Shown here: in pieces, positions 1-8,971 of the stretch
How positions within the stretch are numbered: the first letter of the stretch is position 1
Layout: each line of letters starts with the position of its first letter
Origin: Bosea sp. BIWAKO-01
Lineage (GTDB): Bacteria > Pseudomonadota > Alphaproteobacteria > Rhizobiales > Beijerinckiaceae
Direction: 5' to 3'
Length of the DNA stretch: 64,000 nt
Assembly: GCF_001748145.1 (NCBI RefSeq)
Contig: NZ_BCQA01000001.1
Coordinates: 5,172,501-5,236,500, forward strand
Position numbers and translations under genes: made by a program
The notes under the pieces: generated by a model
Told to the model about the DNA's origin: nothing
Database searches by the model: none
Seen by the model: the letters and a program-made list of their open reading frames with translations, nothing else

Positions 1-30
1 ATCGCATCATTATGGGAATATTGAGCAATA

Positions 31-54
31 TGGCGGCGGCCTGGGCCGCCGCCA
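31..54 (-). terminator. Hairpin terminator after the secreted hypothetical gene
   Basis: A perfect 11-bp inverted repeat (arms 31-41 and 44-54) lies 8 bases beyond the stop codon of the leftward gene at 62-541. It is GC-rich; what follows on the minus strand is AT-rich but is not a clean T-run, so the termination strength is inferred. Confidence 0.55.
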
Positions 55-61
55 GAGCGTG

Positions 62-541
62 TCAGCTCTTCAGCTTGGCGTTGCACTGGCTCCAGTAGCC
101 GCCGCCCTTCTCGATCCATTTCAATGTGCCGTTGGCGTTGGCGGTCTTGTTGGCATTGTACTGATCGGCGCAGGTCTTCAGCCGGGCTTTGCCCGGCGAC
201 TCATCCGTGTATTTCTGCGCGACCGTCTTGGGGAACACTGCCGGCTTGGCCCGCGCAGGAGCGGCGGCAGGCTTGGCTCCGGGCGTTGCCGGTGCGGCAG
301 CTGGAGCCGGAGCTACGGGAGCATCCTGGACAGCTGCGGCCGCGTCGCTCTCTGCGGCATCGTCATCACCGCACTGGGCCTTGCGGAAATCGTTCCACTT
401 CTGGCCCTTCAGAGTATTCGCCTTCTTGGCGTCCTGATACTTCGTACTACATTCCTTCATCGTCAGTGCCTGGGACGGTGAGGAAAAGACGGTCGCGAGC
501 ACGAATGCCGACGCGGCTGCCAGGATCACTTGTCTAGCCAT
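62..541 (-). CDS. Conserved hypothetical secreted protein with Ala/Pro-rich middle
   Basis: The product is 159 residues. Residues 1-25 form a clear Sec signal peptide (hydrophobic core, cleavage after SPSQA). The mature part has two similar cysteine-containing segments, one at the N-terminus (MKECSTKY, WNDFRKAQC) and one at the C-terminus (LKTCADQY, YWSQCNAKL), joined by an Ala/Pro linker of about 50 residues. Four regularly placed cysteines suggest disulfides in the periplasm. I chose the ATG at 541 over an upstream in-frame start because a GGGAGA ribosome site lies just before it and the signal peptide begins there. Proteins of this build are common in rhizobia; no function is known to me. 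Confidence 0.75.
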   Translation of the reverse strand: MARQVILAAASAFVLATVFSSPSQALTMKECSTKYQDAKKANTLKGQKWNDFRKAQCGDDDAAESDAAAAVQDAPVAPAPAAAPATPGAKPAAAPARAKPAVFPKTVAQKYTDESPGKARLKTCADQYNANKTANANGTLKWIEKGGGYWSQCNAKLKS

Positions 542-707
542 GGTCTGGTCTCCCAATGCCCGGCCACCGCCGGCTCGGAGATGGCACTCCATTTTCGCGG
601 TTCAGGCAAGCGTCGAGGGCAAGATCGTGCGACCGCGCAGTCGCAGGCCGTTTGTCCGGCGCAAGGTCGAGACCGTATCCGCCGAACAACCCGCAGTGCG
701 GTGCCAC

Positions 708-1541
708 CTATCCGAGTTCCAGGGTGGTCACCCCGAACAACTCGGGCGCCAGAGGAAACGGTCTGCCGAGATACATTCGCGTCGTCTCGAAACCAGGCCG
801 AAGGCCAGCACCGACCAACATGTCGATGAACCGCTGCCGCGCGGCTGGAACGTCGATATAGACGTCGCCCTCCACAGCAGAGCCCAGATGCTGAACGAGC
901 GTCGCAGCCGTCGCGTGGTCGATTGCGGATAGCGCGCCGATTTTCCAGCCTGAACGGCACTTGCGCATCACCCCGTACCCGGTGACCGCGCCATCCGAGG
1001 TTGCGACGCACGCTCGATGCGGCGGCATGAGCCAGTGCCTCAGGAAGGTGTCCCGCGATTCCGGAAAAACCCTTCGGTCAAAGGCCATGACGTGGAGCAG
1101 AAGATCCGGGCTGACGTTGTTCACCATCCGGCTATCAACCGGGAGCCGCGAAAAGGCACCTCCGAAACGGATAGTTCGGTAGGCAGGCGCAAAGCCCTTT
1201 CGACGGTAATTCTCGAATTGTTCGTCAACTCCGTCGAGCCCGATCGTGCGCCCAGCAAGCCGCGCCATGCCGGCCTCCCAGACGGCCTTGCCGTGACCGC
1301 AGCCGCGCATGTCGTGGCGGCAGATATAGAGGCCGATGAAGCCGTAGCTCGTACCATAGGCAACCGCCGAGATGCCGGCGACCATCTCGCCGTCGACGAA
1401 GGCACCGATGAAGCCCTCAGGGTCGGTCGCGCGGAACGCCGCAGCGTCATTGAGGCCGGGATTCCAGCCCTCGTCCGCCGCCCAGTCCATGAGTTGCGCG
1501 ACTTCAGGCATTTCGAGCTTGCGAATGAGATGCTCGCTCAT
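708..1541 (-). CDS. GNAT-family N-acetyltransferase with a second C-terminal GNAT-like domain
   Basis: The product is 277 residues. The N-terminal 130 residues look like a GNAT acyl-CoA transferase: a beta strand with GFIGAFVDGEMVAGISA, then GLYICRHDMRGCGHGKAVW, which matches the acetyl-CoA pyrophosphate loop (R/Q-x-x-G-x-G/A). The second half (about 150-277) resembles the accessory acyltransferase domain of the YitH type, ending in RMYLGRP. Such proteins acetylate small amines or protein N-termini; the substrate cannot be read from sequence. It stands alone, leftward, with non-coding gaps of about 150 bases on both sides. Confidence 0.8.
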   Translation of the reverse strand: MSEHLIRKLEMPEVAQLMDWAADEGWNPGLNDAAAFRATDPEGFIGAFVDGEMVAGISAVAYGTSYGFIGLYICRHDMRGCGHGKAVWEAGMARLAGRTIGLDGVDEQFENYRRKGFAPAYRTIRFGGAFSRLPVDSRMVNNVSPDLLLHVMAFDRRVFPESRDTFLRHWLMPPHRACVATSDGAVTGYGVMRKCRSGWKIGALSAIDHATAATLVQHLGSAVEGDVYIDVPAARQRFIDMLVGAGLRPGFETTRMYLGRPFPLAPELFGVTTLELG

Positions 1542-1688
1542 TCAGCTATGGGCCTATCCCGTATGACGATTTGCATGGAGCCAGTTTAGCGCCATGCGCT
1601 CGATATTGCATAGGCAGCGGACCAGAGGCGTAGGCCGCGCCGGCACGCAGTCGGCTGCATGATCCCCTGTGCGACAGCTTGCCGTTCT

Positions 1689-2330
1689 TCAGGCCGGGGC
1701 GTGAGCCTGCAGATGGCGGGCGTAGCGGGTGAGCGGCAGGCAGATGACAAAATAGATCAATGCAACCAGGCCATAGACGGTGAGAGGCTCAAAGGTCGCA
1801 TTCGAGATGGCGTTGGAGGTTCGCATCAACTCGTCGAAGCCGATGATCGAGGTCAGCGCCGTGCTTTTGACGAGTTGCACGAGGTAGCCGACCACAGGCG
1901 CTCGTGTGATCGCAAAGGCCTGAGGCAGGATCACGAGCCGCATCTGGTTGGGATAGTGCAGGCCAAGGCTTTTGGCGGCATCCCATTGGCCCTTTGGCAG
2001 GGCCTCGACCCCGCCGCGCCAGATCTCCGCGAGATAGGCGCTGGCGCAGAGGGTCAGGGCGACGACAGCAGCGGACCAGGGTTCGATGCGGAAACCGATC
2101 AGCGGAAGCCCGAAGAAGACCAGGAACAGCTGCATCAGCAGGGGCGTGCCCTGGAAGAGCCCGATATAGAGCTCGGCGACATGACGCAGCCAGTGACGGG
2201 ATGAGACCCGTGCCAGCAGGATCGCCATTCCCACCACGCCACCGCCGATGAAGGCGACAATCGAGAGCAGGACCGTCCAGCGTGTCGCGAGCAGCAGGTT
2301 GCGCAGGATGTCCCAGAAGGTGAAGTCCAT
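1689..2330 (-). CDS. Polar-amino-acid-type ABC transporter permease (second of a pair)
   Basis: The product is 213 residues with about five membrane segments and the HisM/GlnP-type EAA loop (EIWRGGVEALPKGQWDAA), which contacts the ATPase. It is the last gene of the leftward operon and its start codon overlaps the stop of the preceding permease by one base, a sign of translational coupling. With that permease it should form the heterodimeric channel for the receptor encoded at 3002-3799. Substrates of this family are amino acids, opines or guanidino compounds; the neighbouring ureohydrolase favours the last kind, as inference. Confidence 0.88.
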   Translation of the reverse strand: MDFTFWDILRNLLLATRWTVLLSIVAFIGGGVVGMAILLARVSSRHWLRHVAELYIGLFQGTPLLMQLFLVFFGLPLIGFRIEPWSAAVVALTLCASAYLAEIWRGGVEALPKGQWDAAKSLGLHYPNQMRLVILPQAFAITRAPVVGYLVQLVKSTALTSIIGFDELMRTSNAISNATFEPLTVYGLVALIYFVICLPLTRYARHLQAHAPA

Positions 2331-2998
2331 CAGGACGCCCCCCCGATCAGGAATTTCCGTCCGGTCAGGCCCAAGATGCGGCGCAACCCAATGCTCAGCG
2401 TCAGATAGACCATGGTGACGACGAAATAGGTCTCGAAGGCGCGGAAGCTGCGCGCCTGCAGCATGTCCGCCTCATAGGTCAGTTCGCGCACCGAGATCTG
2501 CGACACCGCCGCGGATTCCAGCATCATGATGATGACCTGGCTCTGCAGTGCCGGGAAAATCACCTTCAGCGCCTGCGGCAGGACAATCTTGACGAAGACC
2601 AGCGCGGGTCGCAGCCCAAGTGCGCGGCCGGCCTCCCTCTGACCAATGGGTACGGCATCCAGCCCCGCAGCGACGATCTCGGTGCCATAGGCCGAGAGGT
2701 TGATCGTCATCGCGAGGATCGCTGCGACTGCAGGATCAAGCCGCAGGCCAAGGCTGGGCAAGCCGAAGAAGATGAAGAAGAGCTGGACCAGAAACGGCGT
2801 GTTCCGGATCAGCTCGACATAGCTGCCGACCATGCCGCGCAGCCAGGGAGAGCGGCTGCGCACCGCCGCTGCCCCCAACACACTGCAGACCGTTCCAAGC
2901 ACGGTCGTGACGGCGATCAACCCCACCGTCGCCATCGCGCCGCGCGCGATGGGTTCGGAGGCCTGGCTCAGCCAGTCGAAGTTGAGGCTGTAGGCCAA
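2330..2998 (-). CDS. Polar-amino-acid-type ABC transporter permease (first of a pair)
   Basis: The product is 222 residues, a HisQ/GlnP-family inner-membrane permease with the EAA loop EIVAAGLDAVPIGQREAGRA and about five hydrophobic segments. The first codon is TTG (LAYSLNF in plain translation); no ATG occurs before residue 22, which is inside the first membrane segment, so the TTG start is preferred. The gene follows the receptor gene by 3 bases and overlaps the next permease by one. Confidence 0.88.
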   Translation of the reverse strand: MAYSLNFDWLSQASEPIARGAMATVGLIAVTTVLGTVCSVLGAAAVRSRSPWLRGMVGSYVELIRNTPFLVQLFFIFFGLPSLGLRLDPAVAAILAMTINLSAYGTEIVAAGLDAVPIGQREAGRALGLRPALVFVKIVLPQALKVIFPALQSQVIIMMLESAAVSQISVRELTYEADMLQARSFRAFETYFVVTMVYLTLSIGLRRILGLTGRKFLIGGAS

Positions 2999-3001
2999 GC
3001 T

Positions 3002-3799
3002 TCAGAGATCCTTGGGATCAAGCGGCTTGCCGAGCCACTTGAGCGAGGCTTTGTTCAGCGTGCCATCGGCAAGCAGCCTGGCGACAATCTCGTTGAGTGC
3101 CTGCTTGAGACGCGGCTCGTCCTTGTTCAGCGCGATATGGTCCGGCGACGTCATCAGCTGGAATTTTTGCTCGGGCTTCAATGTCGTCTGGCGCGAGAGC
3201 ACCTGGGCGCCGACATCGTTGCCGACGACCATCAGCTGCGCCTGGCCGGAAATGAAGGCCTGGATGACGGAGTTGTAGCTGTCGAAGCGCTTGATGTCGG
3301 CGGAGGGCGGCGCAGCCTCGGTGAGCGACGTGTCTTCCAGCGTGCCGCGGCTCACCGCGATCGACTTGCCCGCGAGGTCCGCCTTGCCTTCGACCTTTAA
3401 GGCCTGCGGGCCGATGACGGCGATGTAGTAGGGGGCGTAGGCGGCCGTGAAATCGATGACCTTCTCGCGCTCGGCGCTGTGGCCGACGCTGAGCAGGATG
3501 TCGACCCGACGCTCGGTCAGATACGGGATGCGGTTCTGGCCGGTTACGTTGACCAGGTTGAGCTTCACCTTCAGCGCGTTGGCTATGGTCTCGGCGATGT
3601 CGATGTCATAGCCCTTGAGGCTCATATCGGCGCTGGCCGATGAGAAGGGCGGAAAATCCGCGAAGACACCGACCTTCAGGGTGCCTGCCTTCGTGATGTC
3701 GTCGAGAGCGTCGGCACGAACCGGGGCCGTCGCAAGGCCGATGCCGGCCAGCAGGCTGAGTGCCAGCAGCGATGTCTTGATCGAGGAGGTCGTGGTCAT
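3002..3799 (-). CDS. Polar-amino-acid-type ABC transporter periplasmic binding protein
   Basis: The product is 265 residues: a signal peptide (about 1-28, ending APVRA), then a bacterial extracellular solute-binding family 3 domain (LKVGVFADFPPFSSASADM near the N-terminus, GYDIDIAETIANALKVKL, and the RVDILLSVGHSAEREKVIDF segment). It would deliver its ligand to the two permeases directly downstream. I chose the ATG at 3799 rather than the one at 3808, because the AGGGAAGG ribosome site is too close to the latter. The operon has no GlnQ-type ATPase dedicated to this module. Confidence 0.88.
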   Translation of the reverse strand: MTTTSSIKTSLLALSLLAGIGLATAPVRADALDDITKAGTLKVGVFADFPPFSSASADMSLKGYDIDIAETIANALKVKLNLVNVTGQNRIPYLTERRVDILLSVGHSAEREKVIDFTAAYAPYYIAVIGPQALKVEGKADLAGKSIAVSRGTLEDTSLTEAAPPSADIKRFDSYNSVIQAFISGQAQLMVVGNDVGAQVLSRQTTLKPEQKFQLMTSPDHIALNKDEPRLKQALNEIVARLLADGTLNKASLKWLGKPLDPKDL

Positions 3800-3823
3800 A
3801 TCGTTCATCCTTCCCTGAGAACG

Positions 3824-4927
3824 CTAGAGTGAGGCGGCAAGTCCGGTCGCGTTGCCGGACGGCATGGTGATGCAGGCATCGACCGGAAAGCCGATCGTCA
3901 CGGCCTGACCTGGGCCAAGACCGTCGCCGACACGGTTGGCCTGCATCACGAGAATCTGCTCGCCGCCGGCCATCTCGACCAGGATCTGGCGGGTGGAGCC
4001 GAGCAGGGCGACATTGAGGATCCTGCCCTTCGCACTGTTGGCCATTCCAGCCGGATCAGCATCGGCGGCGGTGGACAGGATGATGTTCTCGGGGCGGACA
4101 CAGATGTCGATTGCGTCCGATGGGCAGTCCGGCACGGTGAGCGACAGGCCCGATCGGCTCAGAGCCCGGGCGAGGCCGGTTTCGCGCCGCGTCACCTGGG
4201 CTTCGATCCAGTTGGTGCGCCCCATGAAGTCGGCGGCGAAGCGCGAGCCGGGGCGACCATAGACGTCCGACGGGGCGCCGACCTGGACGATACGGCCCGC
4301 CTGCATCAGGAAGACGCGTTCACCAAGGCTCATCGCCTCTTCCTGGTCATGGGTGACGACCATCGCCGTCGAATTGACGGCGGCCAGAACCTGCTTGAGT
4401 TCGGCGCGCAGATCCTGACGCAGCTTGGCGTCAAGCGCGGAAAGCGGTTCGTCGAGCAGGATGAGGCCTGGCCGCGTGGCCAGGGCGCGGGCGAGGGCGA
4501 CGCGCTGCTGCTGGCCTCCGCTGAGTTGATGCGGCCGGCGGCTGCCGAACCCCTGCAACCTTACGAGCGCCAGCATCGCCTCGACACGATCGGGAATCTC
4601 GCGCCTGTCAGTGCCGCGGTGGCGCAGTCCGTAGGCAATGTTCTCCGCAACGGTCATGTGCGGGAACAGGGCATAGTGCTGGAACAGCAGCCCGACATTG
4701 CGCTCATAGGGCTTGAGTGCAGTGACGTCGCGGCCTCCGATGCTGACCGTGCCGTGGTCGGGCCGTTCGAAGCCGGCAATGACCCGCAGGATGCTGGTCT
4801 TGCCGCAGCCGCTCGGCCCGAGCAGAGCAACGGTTTCGCCGGCGGCGATCGAGAAGGAAACGTCATCGACGGCTGTAACGGCACCGAAGCGACGGCTGAC
4901 TCTGTGAAATTCGACGGCGTTGCTCAC
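3824..4927 (-). CDS. PotA-like ABC transporter ATP-binding subunit with TOBE domain
   Basis: The product is 367 residues. Walker A is GPSGCGKTS (about residue 38), the signature is [15 protein letters not shown], and Walker B is [12 protein letters not shown]. The C-terminal 120 residues form the TOBE regulatory domain seen in PotA/FbpC/CysA-type ATPases. It energises the spermidine/putrescine-type permeases encoded just upstream (gap 10 bases). It is the only ATPase in an operon that carries two transporter modules, so it may also serve the amino-acid-type permeases downstream, but such cross-use between families is unusual. Confidence 0.92.
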   Translation of the reverse strand: MSNAVEFHRVSRRFGAVTAVDDVSFSIAAGETVALLGPSGCGKTSILRVIAGFERPDHGTVSIGGRDVTALKPYERNVGLLFQHYALFPHMTVAENIAYGLRHRGTDRREIPDRVEAMLALVRLQGFGSRRPHQLSGGQQQRVALARALATRPGLILLDEPLSALDAKLRQDLRAELKQVLAAVNSTAMVVTHDQEEAMSLGERVFLMQAGRIVQVGAPSDVYGRPGSRFAADFMGRTNWIEAQVTRRETGLARALSRSGLSLTVPDCPSDAIDICVRPENIILSTAADADPAGMANSAKGRILNVALLGSTRQILVEMAGGEQILVMQANRVGDGLGPGQAVTIGFPVDACITMPSGNATGLAASL

Positions 4928-4937
4928 GGCGTGACCC

Positions 4938-5771
4938 CTATGAACGAAACAGCCCCTGGCCCAACAGGCGGTCGAAACCGACGAAGCGCTCCAGAACGAT
5001 GATGAGGACGGCGCTGACCGCCATCAGGAGAACGGCAGCGGCTGCGATCGTGAGATCGAAGGACGCGCGCATGTTGCTGACGAGGGCGACCGGCAAGGTG
5101 TAGGTCGACGGGTCCGTCAGGAACATGCTGACTGCAACGTCGTCCAACGATACGGCGAAGGCGAAGACTGCGCCTGTGATCATGCCGCTCCGGATCAGGG
5201 GCAGCGTGATGTTCCAGAAGGCCTGGCGTTCCGTCGCGCCAAGGACCAGTGCCGCTTCTGTCAGGCGCCTGTCCCGACCGGTCAGGCTGGCGAGCACGGT
5301 GCGCACGACATAGGGCAGGGTGATCACGATATGGCCGCAGAGCAGTCTGGTGAAGCCGTCGACGATGCCGATGCGCGACAGAAACAGCAGCAACGCAAAG
5401 CCGATCACCACCGCCGGCACGATGAGCGGCGAAAGGAACGCGGCCATCAGCAGCGAGCGACCGGGAAAATTACTGCGATCGAGCGCGACCGCGGCGGCCG
5501 TGCCGACCAGCACATCGACGGCGGTCGTGAGGACGGCGATCTTGAGGCTGGTCGCCAGGCCGGTGGTGACGTAGTCGAGCGAAACCAGCTTCTCGAACCA
5601 GCGCATGGACAGCGCCGGCGGCGGTAACGGGCCAAGAAAGCTGCGGGCGTCGAAGGCGAGCAGGCAGGTGACCAGAAGCGGCGTCACCAGGAAGGCGAGC
5701 ACCAGAACCAGCATGGCAATCATCGCGCCACCCAGGAGCCGGTCGCCAAGGCGCTTTGCGCTACCGGTCAT
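4938..5771 (-). CDS. Spermidine/putrescine-type ABC permease (PotC-like)
   Basis: The product is 277 residues with six predicted membrane helices and the binding-protein-dependent transport EAA motif (LTEAALVLGATERQAFWNIT). The stop of the upstream PotB-like gene overlaps its ATG in the ATGA form. It pairs with that gene to form the membrane channel. The family moves polyamines, iron or opines; the substrate here is inferred from the nearby ureohydrolase. Confidence 0.9.
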   Translation of the reverse strand: MTGSAKRLGDRLLGGAMIAMLVLVLAFLVTPLLVTCLLAFDARSFLGPLPPPALSMRWFEKLVSLDYVTTGLATSLKIAVLTTAVDVLVGTAAAVALDRSNFPGRSLLMAAFLSPLIVPAVVIGFALLLFLSRIGIVDGFTRLLCGHIVITLPYVVRTVLASLTGRDRRLTEAALVLGATERQAFWNITLPLIRSGMITGAVFAFAVSLDDVAVSMFLTDPSTYTLPVALVSNMRASFDLTIAAAAVLLMAVSAVLIIVLERFVGFDRLLGQGLFRS

Positions 5772-6658
5772 GAGCGCGAGCCCCTATGACGCTGCACCAG
5801 CGAAACCAGAGACAGCACGAGCAGCGAGATGGCGAGCATCACGATCGAGACCGCGGCGCCGCTGGGATAGTTCGCGACGTCGCTGAAGCGTGTGTAGATC
5901 GTATTCGAAAGGAACAGAACGCGCCCCTTGCCGAGCACCATCGGAATGACGAAGGCGCTGATCGAAAAGGTCATGGCGATCAGGAATGCCGAGACCAGCC
6001 CGGGCAGGGCCAGCGGAACCGTGATGCCGAGATGGGCCTTCCAGGCCGGGGCGCCCAGCGACTGGGCCGCATCGCAGAAGCGAGGATCGATATTCTGGAT
6101 CGTTCCCAGAAGGGTCAGCGTGCACATCGGCACGATCGCATGCAGCAAGCCGGCTGCGACCAGGGTCTCTGTGTACCAGCGACTTGTCGGAGAAATCCCG
6201 AGCGCCAGAAGCAATGGACGAGCAACCCCGACCGAGCCGAAGGCCAGTTCGAGCGCGTAGGTGCGCACCAGCATGCTGAGCAGTATCAGCATCACCAGAA
6301 GGCCGATGCAGGCGGCGCGCTGGCGCGGCGAAAACCGCCGCACGATGCAATAGGCCAGTGGAAACGCCGCCAGCAGTCCAGCAAGGGATGCCGCTGTGCT
6401 CAACTTGAAGGTTTCGTAGAGCACGCCCGCGAAGGAGGGCGTCGCGAGCTCGCGATAATTCTCCAACGTCAGAGGGGCATTGGCGGCCGAGCCGACCCGG
6501 CCCGGCACATATTGCTTGAGGCTTTCCAGCACGAGCCCGAACAGGGGCAGGGCAAAGATGGCGAACAGCAGCAGCAAGCCTGGCGCGAGCAGGAAGAATG
6601 TCGCGCGGGGCGGCGCAGGGATCGCGACCGGCGCGTCTTGGACTGGGATGGCGGTCAT
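5768..6658 (-). CDS. Spermidine/putrescine-type ABC permease (PotB-like)
   Basis: The product is 296 residues: a short cytosolic tail, a first helix at FFLLAPGLLLLFAIFAL, a periplasmic loop, then five more helices with the EAA loop DAAQSLGAPAWKAHLGITVP. The same frame stays open upstream to 7429, but that stretch reads the receptor gene out of frame, so I start at the ATG at 6658. A GTG at 6667 overlapping the receptor stop is an alternative start. Confidence 0.88.
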   Translation of the reverse strand: MTAIPVQDAPVAIPAPPRATFFLLAPGLLLLFAIFALPLFGLVLESLKQYVPGRVGSAANAPLTLENYRELATPSFAGVLYETFKLSTAASLAGLLAAFPLAYCIVRRFSPRQRAACIGLLVMLILLSMLVRTYALELAFGSVGVARPLLLALGISPTSRWYTETLVAAGLLHAIVPMCTLTLLGTIQNIDPRFCDAAQSLGAPAWKAHLGITVPLALPGLVSAFLIAMTFSISAFVIPMVLGKGRVLFLSNTIYTRFSDVANYPSGAAVSIVMLAISLLVLSLVSLVQRHRGSRS

Positions 6659-6663
6659 GGCAC

Positions 6664-7731
6664 TCACAGCAGTGGCGCGATGTCGGACTCCCAGCGTTTG
6701 GCCCAGGCATCCTGCTGGCCCAGCACGACCTTGTAGTCCGGCACATGCACGAAACTCTCGAACTCCTTTGGCGTGAAGGAGAGGTGAGCCAGCTCTGGCG
6801 GTATGGCAGCCTTGCTGTTCAATGGCGCTTCGCCAGCCACCTTCGCGTAGAGCGTGCTCATTTCGGGGCTGATCGCAAAGTTGATGAAATCGCAGGTCGC
6901 CTTGCGGTTCGGCCGGTTCTTCATGACGGCAAAGCCGCTTTGGTAGAGGAAGGTCGCCATGCCTGCCTGTTTGGTCAGGCGGGTGATCTTGAAATTCTTG
7001 GCGACCGCAGCCCAGCTCGGCTCGGCAAAGAAGCCGACGGAGGTCTCGCCGGACGTGAATGAGTTGGTGAAATCGACGTCGGTCACGGCAATTCGGCCGA
7101 TATTGCCGGACTTCGCCAGGTCCTTCATCAGCTTCCAGCCCGGCTCCATATTGGATTCGTTGCCGCCGCCCTGCAGCGCCAGCGCGACGATCTGCAGCAT
7201 CATGCTCTGGGTCGGCCCGGGCCAGCAGATCGCACCTTTGAGGCGCTTGTCGAAGAGGTCGTCGATCTTGCTGATGGCGAAGGGGGCGGTGTCGGTCCGG
7301 TAGCCGAAATACATGCCCCCGATCGCGCGGGGCACTGCTTTCACATTGCCCTTGGCATCCCGCATCATGATCTTTTCCGGGATATCGGCCAGATTGGGGA
7401 TATCGGCCGCCGTGATGGTCTCGACCCAATCCTCGGCGATCATGCTGTTGAAGGAACCCTCCCAGCCGGCGATGTAGTCATAGTCGACCTTGGGCCAGGC
7501 CGCTTTGATCTTGGGCAGGATCGCTCCGGCTCCGCCCTGGTGCAGGACCCAGTTGAATTGCGCAGCAGTTTGCTTGGTGGCGACCTGCTTCATCGCCTCC
7601 ACGACGTCGCCGCCCCACTCGACAGCGGTGAGGCCGCTCGCGGTCTGAGCCCTGGCCACATGCGGCCAGGCGAGCCCTGCGGCGCCGGTCGCGCCCATCA
7701 GGGACAGAAGATGTCGGCGTGTCATCGTCAT
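6664..7731 (-). CDS. PotD-like periplasmic binding protein with Tat signal
   Basis: The product is 355 residues. The N-terminus MTRRHLLSLMGATGAAGL is a twin-arginine (Tat) signal, so the protein is probably exported folded. The mature part is a family 1/8 extracellular solute-binding protein like PotD or ferric/opine receptors (LTAVEWGGDVVEAM, GSFNSMIAEDWVETI). It is the first gene of the leftward transport operon and lies 170 bases downstream of the LysR gene on the same strand. Confidence 0.87.
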   Translation of the reverse strand: MTMTRRHLLSLMGATGAAGLAWPHVARAQTASGLTAVEWGGDVVEAMKQVATKQTAAQFNWVLHQGGAGAILPKIKAAWPKVDYDYIAGWEGSFNSMIAEDWVETITAADIPNLADIPEKIMMRDAKGNVKAVPRAIGGMYFGYRTDTAPFAISKIDDLFDKRLKGAICWPGPTQSMMLQIVALALQGGGNESNMEPGWKLMKDLAKSGNIGRIAVTDVDFTNSFTSGETSVGFFAEPSWAAVAKNFKITRLTKQAGMATFLYQSGFAVMKNRPNRKATCDFINFAISPEMSTLYAKVAGEAPLNSKAAIPPELAHLSFTPKEFESFVHVPDYKVVLGQQDAWAKRWESDIAPLL

Positions 7732-7901
7732 GGTGTCAGGTCCTTCGCGCCAGAGGGTCGAGGGGCCACAGGCTGTGCCGATCGTGCGGGACGATCAGGC
7801 TCCCGAGCCGTTCAGAGACACGATTGCACTCACAAGCAGGGCGCGGCGGTAGGGCGAAAATGCTTGTCCGGCTATAAGCGGGCGTGAATGCCGGGACCGG
7901 T

Positions 7902-8759
7902 TCAGGGGCGGCGCAGGTCGCTCTGCTGCGCGATGAAATCCGAGAGGTAACGCGCTTCGCCCGGCGCGCCGGTCCGGGAATAAAGCCCGATGCTGACCTC
8001 CACCGGTTCAGGCAGTCCGGCGGCATGGTCGAGCACCCGGCAATCCTCCGGGATCGTCGCCGCGATCATCGGGCCGATGCCGATGCCGACGCGCACGGCA
8101 GTCGCCATGGCAACCAGCGTCGAGGCTTCGCAAACGATCTTCCACTGCAGGTCATGACCCGACAAAGCGGTGAGCGCCGGCGTGCGCCAGGGGCAGGATT
8201 CCTCGAACATGATGATCGGCAATGGCGAACTCGTAGAGATCACCATGTCCGAGCGCACAACCCAGAGCAGCCGGTCGGACCAGACCAGGGTTGGCTTGCG
8301 GTTGAGCCGTGTCGTGTCGCAGACCACGATGTCGAGCTTCTCGTTCTCGAACATCGCGGCAAGGCGCTTGTTCGGCTCGACGATGATATCGATGTCGACC
8401 TTGGGGTTCTGGTCTCGAAAGGACTTCAGGATTTCGATGAGACGCGTCGCGGCGAAATCCTCGACGACGCCGAGCCGAACCCGCCCTTCGATCATCTTGC
8501 CGTTGAGGCGTTTTCCGATCTCGCTGTTGAGTCTCAGGATTTCGCGGGCATAGGGCGTGAGCAGAACGCCGTTATTGGTCAACTCAAGGCCCTTCGAAGA
8601 ACGCTCGAACAGGTCGCTCCCGAGCAGTTCCTCGAGCTTGCGAATCTGCATGCTGACCGCCGCCTGTGTGCGGTTCAGCGACAAGGCGGCGCCATTGACC
8701 GTTCCGACTTCAGCAACGGTCAGGAAGGCGCGCAGCAGATAGGGGTCGAGTTCCAGCAT
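7902..8759 (-). CDS. LysR-family transcriptional regulator
   Basis: The product is 285 residues. Residues 1-62 form the LysR winged helix (AFLTVAEVGTVNGAALSLN, then QAAVSMQIRKLEELLGSDLF). Residues 90-285 are the ligand-binding domain. It sits between the transport operon (same strand, downstream) and the divergent ureohydrolase gene, the usual place for a LysR activator of both. Its effector is probably the transported compound or its breakdown product (inference). Confidence 0.9.
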   Translation of the reverse strand: MLELDPYLLRAFLTVAEVGTVNGAALSLNRTQAAVSMQIRKLEELLGSDLFERSSKGLELTNNGVLLTPYAREILRLNSEIGKRLNGKMIEGRVRLGVVEDFAATRLIEILKSFRDQNPKVDIDIIVEPNKRLAAMFENEKLDIVVCDTTRLNRKPTLVWSDRLLWVVRSDMVISTSSPLPIIMFEESCPWRTPALTALSGHDLQWKIVCEASTLVAMATAVRVGIGIGPMIAATIPEDCRVLDHAAGLPEPVEVSIGLYSRTGAPGEARYLSDFIAQQSDLRRP

Positions 8760-8768
8760 GCGGCCCGC

Positions 8769-8788
8769 ACCATATCATCGAAGATGGT
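8769..8788. promoter_or_regulatory. Possible LysR operator between regulator and ureohydrolase gene
   Basis: The inverted repeat ACCAT-N10-ATGGT lies 10 bases before the LysR start, in the 212-base gap shared with the divergent ureohydrolase gene. Its size fits the dyad type bound by LysR proteins. It is a single short repeat, so chance is possible. Confidence 0.3.
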
Positions 8789-8971
8789 TCTACGCAGCCA
8801 TACCGGCAGGTTTGCAGCCACCCGCCCGAGCGTCGTCAGACCGCCGCCGGGAGGAGGCAAAAGAGGGGCCTGTTCAGTTTCGTTTATAGGGCCGCGTGCG
8901 TTTTCGCCGTTCCGGCCGCACGGCTCTGGTGCCAGCCTTCCGGGCTTCCGCATCATTCCCCGCAGGTTGCC

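Noticed and set aside
5768..7429. A 553-residue minus-strand open frame suggesting a receptor-permease fusion
   Set aside because: Its first 250 codons read the PotD-like receptor gene in the wrong frame; the permease begins at 6658.
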